The notes: generated by a model from the letters alone, not told the origin. A stretch of DNA of 64,000 bases from an uncultured Thermoguttaceae bacterium (GCA_938084835.1 CALKER010000009.1:1-64000); one strand, 5' to 3'; shown: positions 28,827-38,452, counted from the stretch's first letter. Numbers and translations: made by a program.

Positions 28827-29226
28827 CCCTAAGGCTCCTTCACAACATGGGGTTGTCAACAACCATTTCTTTCCGGAGGCAACGGGCGACATTTGCCGCA
28901 CCAAGTGGCCCTAGCGGCCACGGCTTTGGCCTCTTGGTTACATTGCCCGGGAACCTCTACAGCAGGCAAACGGCCTCGGGTACCGAGAGAAACATTATCG
29001 AAACTCACACACTCGGGCTTCGTCCAATCGCTTTTACGCTATGTCTTTGCCCGTCCAACAGCCCCGATCTTTTTGGCTCCAAGCTACCGCACAATGAGCT
29101 TGCAAAATGGCTCGGAAACCACCGGCTCCATGGAATTCTCACTTCTGCTTTTCGACGCAGTTGCGAGTTAGATGTCACGCCTTCAGCCTTAAGATTCATT
29201 CCCCACATCCACGGGCGGCGTAATGT
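28827..29226. other. 400-base gap inside the C1 cluster, between mvhD and metV
   Basis: No credible frame on either strand. Such a gap within an otherwise co-oriented set may hold an internal promoter for metV-metF. A gataat string on the minus strand (about 28996) is a possible -10 without a convincing -35. Confidence 0.35.
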
Positions 29227-29859
29227 TTAATGTTGCGACTCCTCGCGATCCGGCTTAAGTTGACCGAATTGCTGCGGCGGAAGCGCAGGCCGTGGCGTTC
29301 CCGGCAACGCCAGCTTTTCGCCGAAGGACTTTCCCACCGAAGCTCGCAACGGGCTAGCCCCCAATTGTTGGGCGCGGAGAGTCATCTCCTGGGCACACTG
29401 GGCAAAAAGCCTTGCTGCAGAAGCTGGGACATGAAAGAATTCAAGACGCTCGGGGTCCAGGCCTACTTCGGCCAGCAGCTGTCGACATCGGGTTACTTCT
29501 TCTTTTCCCCGGATATTTCCCTCGCGAAAGTGGCAATCACCAATTTGGCAGCCAGCCACAAAGACCGTGTCTGCCCCCTCCTCGAAGGCTTGGAGCAAAA
29601 GCGACACATCGATTCGTCCCGTACACGGAATTTGTATCACCCGCACCGCAGTTGGGTAGGTAATCCGCATAGCTCCCGCAAGATCGGCAGCTGTGTACGC
29701 GCAATAAGTACATGCAAAGGCAACAACGATGGGGTCCCAGGGTGCCTCGCGGCGACCGAGCTCGTTAGCATGGCCACTGGCAGACTGCATCTTGCGGAGA
29801 CGATCTTCTTCCGCATTTTCTTGTTCTTTAGCCGCTGGATCGTTTACGAAATCTGACAT
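29227..29859 (-). CDS. mvhD: MvhD/hydrogenase iron-sulfur subunit (delta) family protein
   Basis: An electron-transfer [2Fe-2S] protein that docks on HdrA. From ATG 29859 it is 210 residues. The core VAFACTYCAYTAADLAGAMR, IPCTGRID and GCQIGDCHF gives Cys50, 53, 79, 104 and 109, the usual set of the MvhD/FlpD family. A TTG at 29997 would add 46 hydrophobic, unlikely residues. The N-terminal ~40 residues are charged and the C-terminal ~60 are helical with a Pro-rich end. No MvhA/G hydrogenase subunits are nearby, so electrons probably pass between HdrA and MetV/MetF or NAD(P)H, not H2. Confidence 0.9.
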   Translation of the reverse strand: MSDFVNDPAAKEQENAEEDRLRKMQSASGHANELGRREAPWDPIVVAFACTYCAYTAADLAGAMRITYPTAVRVIQIPCTGRIDVSLLLQAFEEGADTVFVAGCQIGDCHFREGNIRGKEEVTRCRQLLAEVGLDPERLEFFHVPASAARLFAQCAQEMTLRAQQLGASPLRASVGKSFGEKLALPGTPRPALPPQQFGQLKPDREESQH

Positions 29860-30002
29860 TCCCAAAACCTTTCCCGGCCAAAAGGCTCGTAGGAATTGAG
29901 GGGCGTCTGTTGACCACAAGTAGACCGCCTCACAACATACCCCTGGGACAAACAAAGGGATGAAGATCTCGGCCGGCCAGGGTCTACGCCGTATCAAGTA
30001 TT

Positions 30003-33000
30003 TTAGCGACTCAGCTCCACCGTAAGGGCTGGGCAGAGGTCATCGGTCGCCAAAACTTCCAGTTTTGCCCCCATTTGTTCATCCCCAAAATGTTCTAAGT
30101 TTACCGCATTTCGCGGGCAGGAGGCGGCACATACACCGCAACCTTGGCAGCTTAAAGGATCGACTTCGGCAACCCCATCCGGTCCAATGCGGGGGACGCC
30201 GAAGGGGCACACTCGCACGCAGGTTAAACAACCGGCACATCGCAAACCCTCTACCTGAGCCACAGGTTGTGACCGAATCAAACTACCTTGAGATAAAAGC
30301 ACACCTGCGCGAGCCGCAGCCCCAAGTGCCTGTGCGATAGTTTCCTGAATCAGTTTCGGTCCATGGGCAAGACCTGCTACGAAGATTCCTTCGCTTGCGA
30401 AATCCACAGGTCGCAGCTTCGGATGGGCTTCGAGGAAAAATCCATCCTCGCCCAAAGGGACCTTCAGCAATTGAGCAGTGGCCACATTGTCCGGTCCGGG
30501 GGTCACCCCCGTGGAAAGCACCACAAGGTCTGCATCCACCGTTAAGTCCTGGTTTAAATTCACCTCGCGAAAGCTCACCTGAAAGGGACCATCCCCTTGA
30601 AGATCGACCGCCGAACCCTCCTCCTTGCGGAGGAAAACTACTCCTCGCTGCCGGGCTTCCGCATAAAGAAGTTCGTATTGTCCATAAGTTCTAATGTCCT
30701 GATGCACCACAAAGACCTCAAGCGAGGGATCGAGCTTCTTTAGCAAAATCGCATTTTTCACAGCCTGGATGCAGCATACCCGCGAACAATACGGTCGCTC
30801 GCTTGTGCGGGATCCCACACACTGAATCATGACGACCCGTTTGAGCTGGCCAAGCCTTGCCCCCTCCGCAAGCCTCTGCTCAAGCTGGTGCTGCGTGAGC
30901 ACTCGGGGGTGCGGGTAAGGGAATCTTTCCGGAATGGAGGCCGCCCCGCCCGTAGCGACGATTATAGCCCCGACAGTGAGGGGCTTCCGCTGGCCCCTGT
31001 GGGATACCACCACATGAAATTGGCCGACGTGACCAGTCACATGTTCGACTGAGGCGTCAGTCCACACCTCGATAAGTGGGCAATCACGGACGCGAGCAAT
31101 AAGATCGGCCACCAACGACTGAGCCGGAGCCCCGTCGGGCAGAAAGCGAAGGCATCGTGCCAGCCCGCCCAGATGCTCCGCCTTTTCCACCAGAAAAACG
31201 CGAAATTTTTGGCTTGCCAGACTTAGAGAAGCCGTCAAACCAGCCACTCCGCCGCCTAACACAAGGGCCGCCGGTTCGACGCGAATTTTTCGTTGAGTCA
31301 CGGGCCGAAGCCGGGCTGCCCGCGCCACGGCCATCCGCACAAGTGCCTTCGCCTTCGCCGTCGCTGCTTTCGGGTCGCCATAGTGAACCCACGAACACTG
31401 GTCACGGATGTTGGCCATTTCGAAAAGATACGGGTTGAGTCCCACTTCCCGAAGCGTTTGGCGGAAGAGGATTTCGTGAGTGCGTGGCGTACAGCTTGCC
31501 ACCACGACTCGGTTAAGCCCATGCTCGCGGACAAGCTGTTTCATTCGCGCCTGGGTATCCATGGAACAGGTATAAAGATTCTCCTCCGCATAGACTACAT
31601 GAGGGAGGTGTGATGCATAGGTGACAAGTTCGTCCACATGAATCACTCGGGCGATATTCGCCCCACAGCGGCAGATAAATACCCCGATTCGCGGGGGAAA
31701 TTCTTCGCCAGGCGGCTTTGGAGGCTCCGCGGCCGGCTCCTGCGGCGGGGCCCGCCGACCGCCCACCACACTCATCACCGCACCCGCTGCGGCCGAACCC
31801 CAAGTCACAGCTTCCGGAATATCCATCGGAGCCACAAAAGCCCCTGCCACGAACACTCCCGGACGGCTAGTTGTCGTTGGATAGGGCCGTCGGACGACAG
31901 GCAATCCCACACTGTTAACCTCAAGGCCTAACTTTTGGATAAGCTGCAGACCTGCAGGCGAGGGGCGCATTCCCGTTGCTAGCACCACCAACTCGAACTC
32001 TTCCCGTGCGGGACGACCGTCTGGCCCGAGTACATGAAGGATAAGATTGCCCGATTGCGGGTCCTCCTTAACGGCGGCGACAAGTCCCCGGTGTAGAGTA
32101 ATCCTGCCGGTGTTCTTAGCTCGCTGTACAAAGGCTTCAAATCCCTTCCCGAACGCCCGGAGGTCATTGTAGAAGATCACCGCTTGCATCTCGGGATGGT
32201 GTTCGGTGGCCACCAGGGCCTGCTTGACGGCGAACATGCAGCAAACGCTGCTGCAGTAGGGCACGCCGCAGCTTGCATCCCGCGATCCCACACAGAGGAT
32301 CCATGCAACGCGGCGAGGAGTCTTCTGGTTGCTTGGTCGCCGCACGTGTCCTCCAGTTGGGCCGGAGGCACTCAATAGCCGTTCCATCTGCATTGCGGTG
32401 ATAACATTGGCTAATCGCCCTAAGCCCAACTCTCCCCGAACTTCCTCTGTTATCGGTTCCACGCCAGGAGCCAGAATGACCGCGGCGACCTCCGCGACCA
32501 CTTCCTGCGGGAGCATCTCATGCTTGATGGCCGTTGCCGTACACGCCTGCACACATAACAGGCACTCGCTACACCCGCCGCACGCCAGGCACCGACTGGC
32601 CTCACCCTGGGCTAGCTCCGGTGAAGGCGGTCTGTCAACCTCATCAAACTCACCTGTGCCCCGAAGCGGGCGATGCTCCAGCAAGATACGGGGTTGAAAA
32701 CTCACCGGCCGATCCGGTCGATGCACCGGAAAGTTCGCGGCGAACTCCTCCGGCTTGCGGAGCTCCAACCCCCGAAGGAAACGGTCAATGCTCAAAGCCG
32801 CCTGATGTCCCTGCGCAACCGCTTCCACAACCGAGCGGGGGCCCGTCAATACGTCCCCCCCGGCAAAAACATAGGGGATATTCGTTTGAAGCGTTTCCGG
32901 ATCGGCATGGATCCGCCCGTTTTTATACAACTCAGCCTCCTGAAAACACGTCTCATCTGCACGCTGGCCGATGGCAATGACTGCCCAATCAGCTTTTGCC

Positions 33001-34514
33001 TCGTAAAGGTCATCTGCGAAAACTGGGGCGAAGAAGCCAATGTGATCATAAACCCGGGTGCATCGGCGAAAGAGAATGCCACGCAACTGACCGGAATTTA
33101 CCAGATATTTGACCGGCCCCCAGCCGCAACTAATTTTCACGCCCTCCGCCTCCGCATCAGCGATTTCCCACGAGTAAGCGGGCATTTGTTCGCGAGGTTC
33201 AAGGCAAACGATCTCAACTTCGGTAGCTCCAAGCCGGCGGGCCGTGCGGGCCACATCTATCGCCACGTTCCCGCCACCTATCACCACGACGCGACCGCCG
33301 ATCGGTGGTGCAAAACCCCCTCGCACCATTCTCAGGAACTGGACACCCCAAAACACTTGGGGAGGTTTAGGGATAGGGCCAAAATCTTCGGGGACAGCAA
33401 TCTCGGCCACCGGAAGATCGAGGCTTACCGGCTTGGGGCAGCCGGTGGCCAGAAAGATCGCTTGAAAACCCTGTTCACGAAGGTCCGCGACGGTTCCGTC
33501 TCGACCGAGCCGCCAACCCAAACACACGCGAAAACCGGCCGCAAGAATATCCTGCAGGTCCTGCTCCAAGGCCTCTTCAGGTAAACGAAACTCAGGCACT
33601 GCCTGGCGGAGCATCCCGCCCAAATGCTGCGACTCTTCGAAAAGGGTCACAGGATAACCTTGCAGAGCCAAATCCTGGGCTGCGGTCAAACCCGCTGGTC
33701 CCCCACCGATGATGGCAACTTTCGGTTTCGTGGGATCAATGACCCCTCTGCTGGGTGGCGCCGGATCCTCTCCGTGCTGGCGCTTGAGGTACACCCACTC
33801 GGCGACAGCTCGCTTAATCGCGCGGATGGCCAGAGGTTCATCAACTTCGCCTCGATAACATGCGCTTTCACACGGATGATGGCAGATTCGGCCACAAACC
33901 GAGACGAAAGGATTGCGTTGACGAATAAGACGATAGGCCTCCGCCCATTTGCCAGCAGCGACAAGCGCCACGTAGCCCTGGACGTTCACACCTGCCGGGC
34001 AAGCCTGTCGGCACGGCGGCACGCCATTTTTCTTGATGCTCACGGCACTAGGAACAGCCTGAGGATATGGCTTTCCGATTGCTTTTTGCAAACCGAGACC
34101 CGCTTCGAATGGGTTCGGCATATTCACGGGGCATACCGCCACACAATCCCCACAAGAATTGCAGCGGCCGGTGTCGACAAACCGCGGTCTACGGAGAACA
34201 CGGAGGCGGAATTGGCCCGGCTGACCCTCAAGATCAACCACCTCTGTATTGGTCCACAGGGTGATGTTTGGGTGGCGCTCGACCTGTACCAACCGGGGCG
34301 AGATGGTACACATCGAACAGTCATTTGTGGGGAAGGTCTTATCCAGCTGAACCATTCGGCCACCAATTGCTGGTGACCGCTCAATTAACAAGACATGAAA
34401 GCCGGCATCGGCAAGATCGAGGGCTGCTTGCATTCCGGCAATACCGCCGCCTAGCACCGCAACCGCGGTGCGGCCGCCGCCGATCTGGCTGGAATTTTCT
34501 GAGAGGCTGGCCAA
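30003..34514 (-). CDS. hdrA: Giant HdrA: two HdrA units with an inserted GltD/NfnB-like module
   Basis: 1503 residues; classical HdrA has about 650. Order: HdrA FAD fold (VAVLGGGIAGMQAAL, ~19-33); 4Fe-4S CNSCGDCVAVCP (~118-130); then an inserted GltD/NfnB-type unit with CRQACPAGVNVQGY (~170), a second FAD motif IIGGGPAGLTAAQDLA (~266) and an NAD(P)H motif VVIGGGNVAIDVARTARRLG (~411). The first HdrA resumes with CLACGGCSEC (~640) and CVGSRDASCGVPYCSSVCC (~740-760). A complete second HdrA follows: FICRCGANI (~945), LGGGVAGLTASLSLA (~1085), CVGSR..RPYCSRVCC (~1230-1245) and C-terminal CAGCLTC/CQGCGVC ferredoxin sites (~1420-1470). TTG start with GGAGG nine bases upstream. It starts 18 bases after hdrB. 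Probable role: flavin-based electron bifurcation or confurcation linking NAD(P)H to MetFV; coupling is inference. Confidence 0.92.
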   Translation of the reverse strand: MASLSENSSQIGGGRTAVAVLGGGIAGMQAALDLADAGFHVLLIERSPAIGGRMVQLDKTFPTNDCSMCTISPRLVQVERHPNITLWTNTEVVDLEGQPGQFRLRVLRRPRFVDTGRCNSCGDCVAVCPVNMPNPFEAGLGLQKAIGKPYPQAVPSAVSIKKNGVPPCRQACPAGVNVQGYVALVAAGKWAEAYRLIRQRNPFVSVCGRICHHPCESACYRGEVDEPLAIRAIKRAVAEWVYLKRQHGEDPAPPSRGVIDPTKPKVAIIGGGPAGLTAAQDLALQGYPVTLFEESQHLGGMLRQAVPEFRLPEEALEQDLQDILAAGFRVCLGWRLGRDGTVADLREQGFQAIFLATGCPKPVSLDLPVAEIAVPEDFGPIPKPPQVFWGVQFLRMVRGGFAPPIGGRVVVIGGGNVAIDVARTARRLGATEVEIVCLEPREQMPAYSWEIADAEAEGVKISCGWGPVKYLVNSGQLRGILFRRCTRVYDHIGFFAPVFADDLYEAKADWAVIAIGQRADETCFQEAELYKNGRIHADPETLQTNIPYVFAGGDVLTGPRSVVEAVAQGHQAALSIDRFLRGLELRKPEEFAANFPVHRPDRPVSFQPRILLEHRPLRGTGEFDEVDRPPSPELAQGEASRCLACGGCSECLLCVQACTATAIKHEMLPQEVVAEVAAVILAPGVEPITEEVRGELGLGRLANVITAMQMERLLSASGPTGGHVRRPSNQKTPRRVAWILCVGSRDASCGVPYCSSVCCMFAVKQALVATEHHPEMQAVIFYNDLRAFGKGFEAFVQRAKNTGRITLHRGLVAAVKEDPQSGNLILHVLGPDGRPAREEFELVVLATGMRPSPAGLQLIQKLGLEVNSVGLPVVRRPYPTTTSRPGVFVAGAFVAPMDIPEAVTWGSAAAGAVMSVVGGRRAPPQEPAAEPPKPPGEEFPPRIGVFICRCGANIARVIHVDELVTYASHLPHVVYAEENLYTCSMDTQARMKQLVREHGLNRVVVASCTPRTHEILFRQTLREVGLNPYLFEMANIRDQCSWVHYGDPKAATAKAKALVRMAVARAARLRPVTQRKIRVEPAALVLGGGVAGLTASLSLASQKFRVFLVEKAEHLGGLARCLRFLPDGAPAQSLVADLIARVRDCPLIEVWTDASVEHVTGHVGQFHVVVSHRGQRKPLTVGAIIVATGGAASIPERFPYPHPRVLTQHQLEQRLAEGARLGQLKRVVMIQCVGSRTSERPYCSRVCCIQAVKNAILLKKLDPSLEVFVVHQDIRTYGQYELLYAEARQRGVVFLRKEEGSAVDLQGDGPFQVSFREVNLNQDLTVDADLVVLSTGVTPGPDNVATAQLLKVPLGEDGFFLEAHPKLRPVDFASEGIFVAGLAHGPKLIQETIAQALGAAARAGVLLSQGSLIRSQPVAQVEGLRCAGCLTCVRVCPFGVPRIGPDGVAEVDPLSCQGCGVCAASCPRNAVNLEHFGDEQMGAKLEVLATDDLCPALTVELSR

Positions 34515-34532
34515 CTTCCCTTACCTCCGCCC

Positions 34533-35609
34533 TCAGGTGGGCTCTGGATCAAAAGTACCGGCTTCCGGCATGCTTCGGGCTGGCCTCAAGGACGGGCCTG
34601 CTACCAGTTGTAGTTCCAGCGAGTCAACAAGTGGCCTTGGGTCGACGCAATGCCTCCGCCACCAGCTTGCTACCTCATGCAGCCCTAACGCGAGTCCCAC
34701 CAATTCTGTGACGTAAAACACAGGTAGTGGCCTCAGGTGTGTGTTTTCCGCAAGTACCTCTGGCTGACGACCGTCGAGGTTGACAAAGCACATGGGACAG
34801 GCGGTCACCATGCAATTGGCGCCTGCTTTGTGGGCCTCGATTAAAAGATCAGCCACCAATCGGCGGACCACAGCCGGGCGGGTAACTCCAAGACTTCCGC
34901 CGCAACAATCCACTTTGGACGTCCACTTCCGGACCGTGATGCCAAGAAGTATGAGGATCTGGTCCATTGAGGTGGGATTTTCTGCCGCCACGGCGCCCGG
35001 CGGGGCATCGCTCCGTGGGACAAGGCACCCATAATACGTCACCGCCCGAAGGCCCGACAATTGTCGATGAACCGACTGTTTAACTCGCTCATAAACGCTG
35101 GGGAGTACTAAAAAGTCGTTGACATGAAATAAACGAACAGTGGGGCGCTTGCCACGCGGAACATCGGCCGAGGAGGCCCCGTCTTCACCGGTCTTTCGCA
35201 TTTGTGGCACGCCGGAAGCTCTTTTCAAAACTACAGGTCCGGGAAGTTCTTCCCCCACCTCTTGGCGGGGGGCACGGAACGAACAACCCGGCGAACGTCC
35301 ACCCGCAAGATTTGTTTTGCCTTCGGTCTTTTCCCGCTCGGCCTGACGAAGGTTGTGATAACAGGCTGCACACGGAATCACCAGGTCTTTGCCCTCTTTG
35401 CCGGCCAAATCGAGGTTCCTGCTGGCAAGGGTCAAAGCAAGCGTAGTATCCACGGCATGGGCGGAGGAGCCCCCGCAACAGTTCCAGCCGGCAAGCTCCT
35501 TGAGGCCAATGCCTAAGGCCTGGCATACAGCACGGAAACTTGCGTCATACTCGCGGGAAAGTCCCTCGAGGGAGCAGCCGGGATAATACGCAAAATCGAG
35601 CAAAGACAT
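34533..35609 (-). CDS. hdrB: Heterodisulfide reductase subunit B-like protein
   Basis: Carries the two CCG domains that in methanogens bind noncubane [4Fe-4S] clusters. The first is GCSLEG (Cys12), NCCGG (44-45) and CAAC (80, 83); the second is YYGCLVPR (194), DCCGG (235-236) and CPMC (271, 274). All ligands are present. At 358 residues it is longer than typical (~290-300): about 60 polar residues (95-155) are inserted between the domains, and ~45 residues extend the C-terminus. Start ATG 35609; no clear ribosome site. It follows hdrC by 160 bases and precedes hdrA by 18. Confidence 0.9.
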   Translation of the reverse strand: MSLLDFAYYPGCSLEGLSREYDASFRAVCQALGIGLKELAGWNCCGGSSAHAVDTTLALTLASRNLDLAGKEGKDLVIPCAACYHNLRQAEREKTEGKTNLAGGRSPGCSFRAPRQEVGEELPGPVVLKRASGVPQMRKTGEDGASSADVPRGKRPTVRLFHVNDFLVLPSVYERVKQSVHRQLSGLRAVTYYGCLVPRSDAPPGAVAAENPTSMDQILILLGITVRKWTSKVDCCGGSLGVTRPAVVRRLVADLLIEAHKAGANCMVTACPMCFVNLDGRQPEVLAENTHLRPLPVFYVTELVGLALGLHEVASWWRRHCVDPRPLVDSLELQLVAGPSLRPARSMPEAGTFDPEPT

Positions 35610-35769
35610 CGTATTTTTCGCCCAAAGCTAAGGTTACTTGCGGGCGCATTGAAGCATTGAAGCTTATTTGTCGTGCTCAGAAACCCCCAGGGTTACGCAA
35701 AAAACCCCTTCGTCCCAGCGTTGTGTGCCGCGGGAAACTTCCATCCTCCAACCAGCCGTGGGGAAGCTC

Positions 35770-36309
35770 CTATCGTCGGCGAAAAATCTGCCCGCGAATT
35801 TTCCGCCAAGTACCCACGCGGGACGGCAACCACCGCAGCTTCTGCCGCCGCATAATCCGAAGGGCAAGCGGCAGATCTTCCCACACCTTAGCTGTCAACA
35901 TCTTGTAGCGAACGAGGAGGCCCAATTCATAAACCCTGCCCCGCTGCCAGATTTCACCCACAAACAGTTGATGAAATCTGCGGATGTCCTTCACGGTGGA
36001 ACGCCCGACTGAAGCTGGCTGGCACTGCCGCAGAAGGTCGATCACTCGACCGATATCGATTCCGTTAGGGCACCGGCTTCGGCATGTTCCGCACCCAAGG
36101 CAGAGCCAGAGGGTCTCGGTGCGAAAAAGCTCTTCCGTCTTCCCCACCCGAACCAACTGGACCACTTGCTGTGGGAGGATGTCCATTACCCCGCCGACCG
36201 GGCAACCCGCAGAACACTTACCGCACTGGTAACAGCCCGCTACCTCGGGCTGCAACATCGCAGCAAGTTCCGCTTCCGCGGGAAGCTCGTCAAGGTGAGC
36301 TGAGGCCAC
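35770..36309 (-). CDS. hdrC: Heterodisulfide reductase subunit C-like ferredoxin protein
   Basis: Two [4Fe-4S] sites: CYQCGKCSAGCP (Cys26, 29, 32, 36) and CLGCGTCRSRCP (70, 73, 76, 80). It is followed by the helical domain with the usual VIDLLRQ, FHQLFVGEIWQRGRVYELGLL and KMLTAKVWEDLPLA signature. HdrC relays electrons between HdrA and HdrB. From GTG 36309 it is 179 residues; AAGGA lies nine bases before it. A TTG at 36357 would add 16 residues. It is the first gene of the hdrCBA-mvhD-metVF run. Confidence 0.9.
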   Translation of the reverse strand: MASAHLDELPAEAELAAMLQPEVAGCYQCGKCSAGCPVGGVMDILPQQVVQLVRVGKTEELFRTETLWLCLGCGTCRSRCPNGIDIGRVIDLLRQCQPASVGRSTVKDIRRFHQLFVGEIWQRGRVYELGLLVRYKMLTAKVWEDLPLALRIMRRQKLRWLPSRVGTWRKIRGQIFRRR

Positions 36310-36755
36310 GTTGGAGTTCCTTGAAAAATCTCGCCGAATGGTTCGAGCTACGTACAAGCATCTACGGCTTTATGGTCCTTTTCGGATGCTGCCGGCAAGC
36401 TAGCGGAAATCCATATGGGCGGCTCGCCATATCATCCAGTTGCTTTAGGCGGATTAACGCACACAAATACGACCTAGGAGTCCGTGCCTATGTACGCCCT
36501 TAATGTCGTAATCAGCTCTGCCTTCGCTGTCCAAGCTGGGAGTTTGCCCGGTTTTGAAGACCCGTGACGCGCAGAACTTAGAAGCCCTCTAGGCGAAGAA
36601 AATATCGAGCATGTAAGGCGCAAGCGGATCACCCCCACCAACCCGGCTGACCCCGGCTTCAACCGCCTCTTCGCCTCAGCACGGCGAGAGGATATCTAGG
36701 TACGCCCGGAACCCTGTAACCCCGGCCGGATCATTCACTTGGCAAATATCCAAAT

Positions 36756-36829
36756 ATCACATTCATCTAAGGTTTGACCACTATCACATTTATCCGAGTT
36801 AAAACCAACACATTCATCCGAGTTAAAGC
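36756..36829. repeat. Three degenerate ~20-bp direct repeats
   Basis: The core cacattcatcYRagtt recurs with cacatt at 36758, 36785 and 36809 (spacings 27 and 24). The second and third copies share cacattYatccgagttaaa with one difference; the first is more diverged (cacattcatctaaggttt). Confidence 0.65.
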
Positions 36830-37335
36830 TAAGCGCAGCACAGGCAGAGGAAATGAGCTTACAGCTCATTTCGGCGCCGGCTAACACGCACCACATCCAA
36901 CGAAATCACAAGCCAAAAACTCAATTAATTTGATAGAACACTGTACCTACCTCTTAAAGTCCTTCTTTTGCCTCTTGGTGCGCCCGTGCCATCCAGAAAA
37001 TTTACAGCTGTACTTGACAATTTATCATAAGAATTTTGCGCATTCAAGACAAGAAAAAGGCAAGCAACATCCACAACGATACTACTAAAAACCACCCGCT
37101 GTAGGTACTTTTTTAACCAGACTCAGGTGACATATGCGAGAAGGCACGAGTCACCTTCGTGCGAGTAAAGGCCCATCTCCCTAAGCGGAAAAAACCGGGA
37201 AAGCGACCAACGCGCTACCTTCGCAAAACCGGGGGTAATTTCATTCATCGCACAATAGGCCAGGCCGAGGATTTCCCAGACTGCCCTTGAAAACGCACCC
37301 CCGCAGTTTGCGGGCAATAAGGTTTAGAACAATCC

Positions 37336-37387
37336 TTGCAAACATGAAAAAAAAGTGGCTCTCGTTGCAAACATGAAAGAAAGTGGC
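37336..37387. repeat. Pair of 23/24-bp direct repeats, period 29
   Basis: ttgcaaacatgaaa followed by a purine run and agtggc occurs at 37336-37359 and 37365-37387. The copies differ by one base and one length change in the A-run. Confidence 0.7.
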
Positions 37388-37546
37388 AGTGCCCATTTTT
37401 CTGGGCGACTTTTCGTGCCCAAACCTCTAGCCGATGATCCCGCGATCTACCCCCTCAAATGGGGTTATAAATTTTTATTTTGTGACGCTGCCGCCAAGCG
37501 GTGGAACCTGCCAATCTTCTCATTATTTCTAAAGGCGGGGATTACT

Positions 37547-38452
37547 TTATTTATTGCAGCCAGGTGTCCACAGCCCAAGGGATAACTTAGCCGCTTTTAC
37601 GGTATTGGCCAGAAGCATGGTGATTGTCATCGGTCCCACTCCACCTGGCACAGGAGTGATTTTGCCGGCAATCTGACGAGCCGATTCGAAGTCCACGTCT
37701 CCCACCAATTTGGCTTTTCCCGATTCGGTTGTTCCCACGCGATTGACCCCGACGTCGACCACGGTGGCGCCTGGCTTGATCATTGAACCTGTGACCGCCC
37801 GGGGATGCCCGGCAGCCACAATCAAGATGTCTGCCCGCTGCGTGTGGGCAGCCAGGTCCCGGGTCTTCGTATGGCAGATGGTGACCGTGGCGTTGCCGTC
37901 CGAACGTTTTTGTACCAGCATCAGGGCAATGGGTTTCCCCACAATATTACTTCGACCAACGACCACCACGTCTGCACCGTCGATCCGCGTACCCGATCGC
38001 AGAAGGAGCTCCCGGATTCCTGCCGGCGTGCAGGGAGGGAAAATCTCTTCTCCAATAAGCAGTCGGCCCATGTTGACTGGGTGAAAACCATCTACATCTT
38101 TGTTGGGGTCGATGGCCTCAAGCACCCGTTTTTCGCTAATATGAGGAGGAAGCGGCAGTTGCACCAAAATACCGTGCACCTCGCCACTTTGATTCAGCTC
38201 CGCAATCAGGCCAAGAAGATGTTCCTCGGATGTCTCCGCCGGCAAATGGCGGTGGAACGACCGCATGCCCAACTCTTCGCATGCGCGATTTTTCGCCGTG
38301 ACATAAGAGACCGATGCCGGATTGTCTCCCACAAGGACCGTGCACAAGCCGGGAACTATTCCGTAATGGGTTTTTAGCTGATCGATCTCCTCACGGAGAT
38401 TTCGGCGAATCTCCTCTGCAATTTCATTTCCGTTTATGATCTCGGCAGCCAT
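37547..38452 (-). CDS. folD: Methylene-THF dehydrogenase/methenyl-THF cyclohydrolase
   Basis: Interconverts 10-formyl-, methenyl- and methylene-THF, usually with NADP. The 301-residue chain has the catalytic pair Tyr50/Lys54 in SYVTAK, the ILVQLPLP motif, DVDGF, the Rossmann segment VVVGRSNIVGKP and the C-terminal TPVPGGVGPMT. Start ATG 38452; an in-frame GTG lies 21 bases upstream. It follows fhs by 375 bases. Together Fhs and FolD provide methylene-THF for MetF. The NADP(H) pool it uses may be shared with the GltD-like module in HdrA (inference). Confidence 0.96.
   Translation of the reverse strand: MAAEIINGNEIAEEIRRNLREEIDQLKTHYGIVPGLCTVLVGDNPASVSYVTAKNRACEELGMRSFHRHLPAETSEEHLLGLIAELNQSGEVHGILVQLPLPPHISEKRVLEAIDPNKDVDGFHPVNMGRLLIGEEIFPPCTPAGIRELLLRSGTRIDGADVVVVGRSNIVGKPIALMLVQKRSDGNATVTICHTKTRDLAAHTQRADILIVAAGHPRAVTGSMIKPGATVVDVGVNRVGTTESGKAKLVGDVDFESARQIAGKITPVPGGVGPMTITMLLANTVKAAKLSLGLWTPGCNK

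Larger units (their letters stand above)
36310..37546. other. 1.2-kb AT-rich gap between hdrC and folD
   Basis: No supported gene. The part from about 36740 to 37560 is visibly richer in A and T than its surroundings and contains two sets of short direct repeats (36756-36829 and 37336-37387, listed separately). It separates the co-oriented fhs-folD genes from hdrCBA-mvhD-metVF, so a promoter for the second run probably lies in its minus-strand left part. None is clear by eye. Confidence 0.4.

Noticed and set aside
32673..34376. Two long plus-strand frames (303 and 250 codons) opposite hdrA
   Set aside because: Shadow frames of the high-GC hdrA; no recognisable motifs.
37355..37585. 76-codon plus-strand frame near the folD 3' end
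   Set aside because: Overlaps folD on the other strand and includes repeat DNA; no family.
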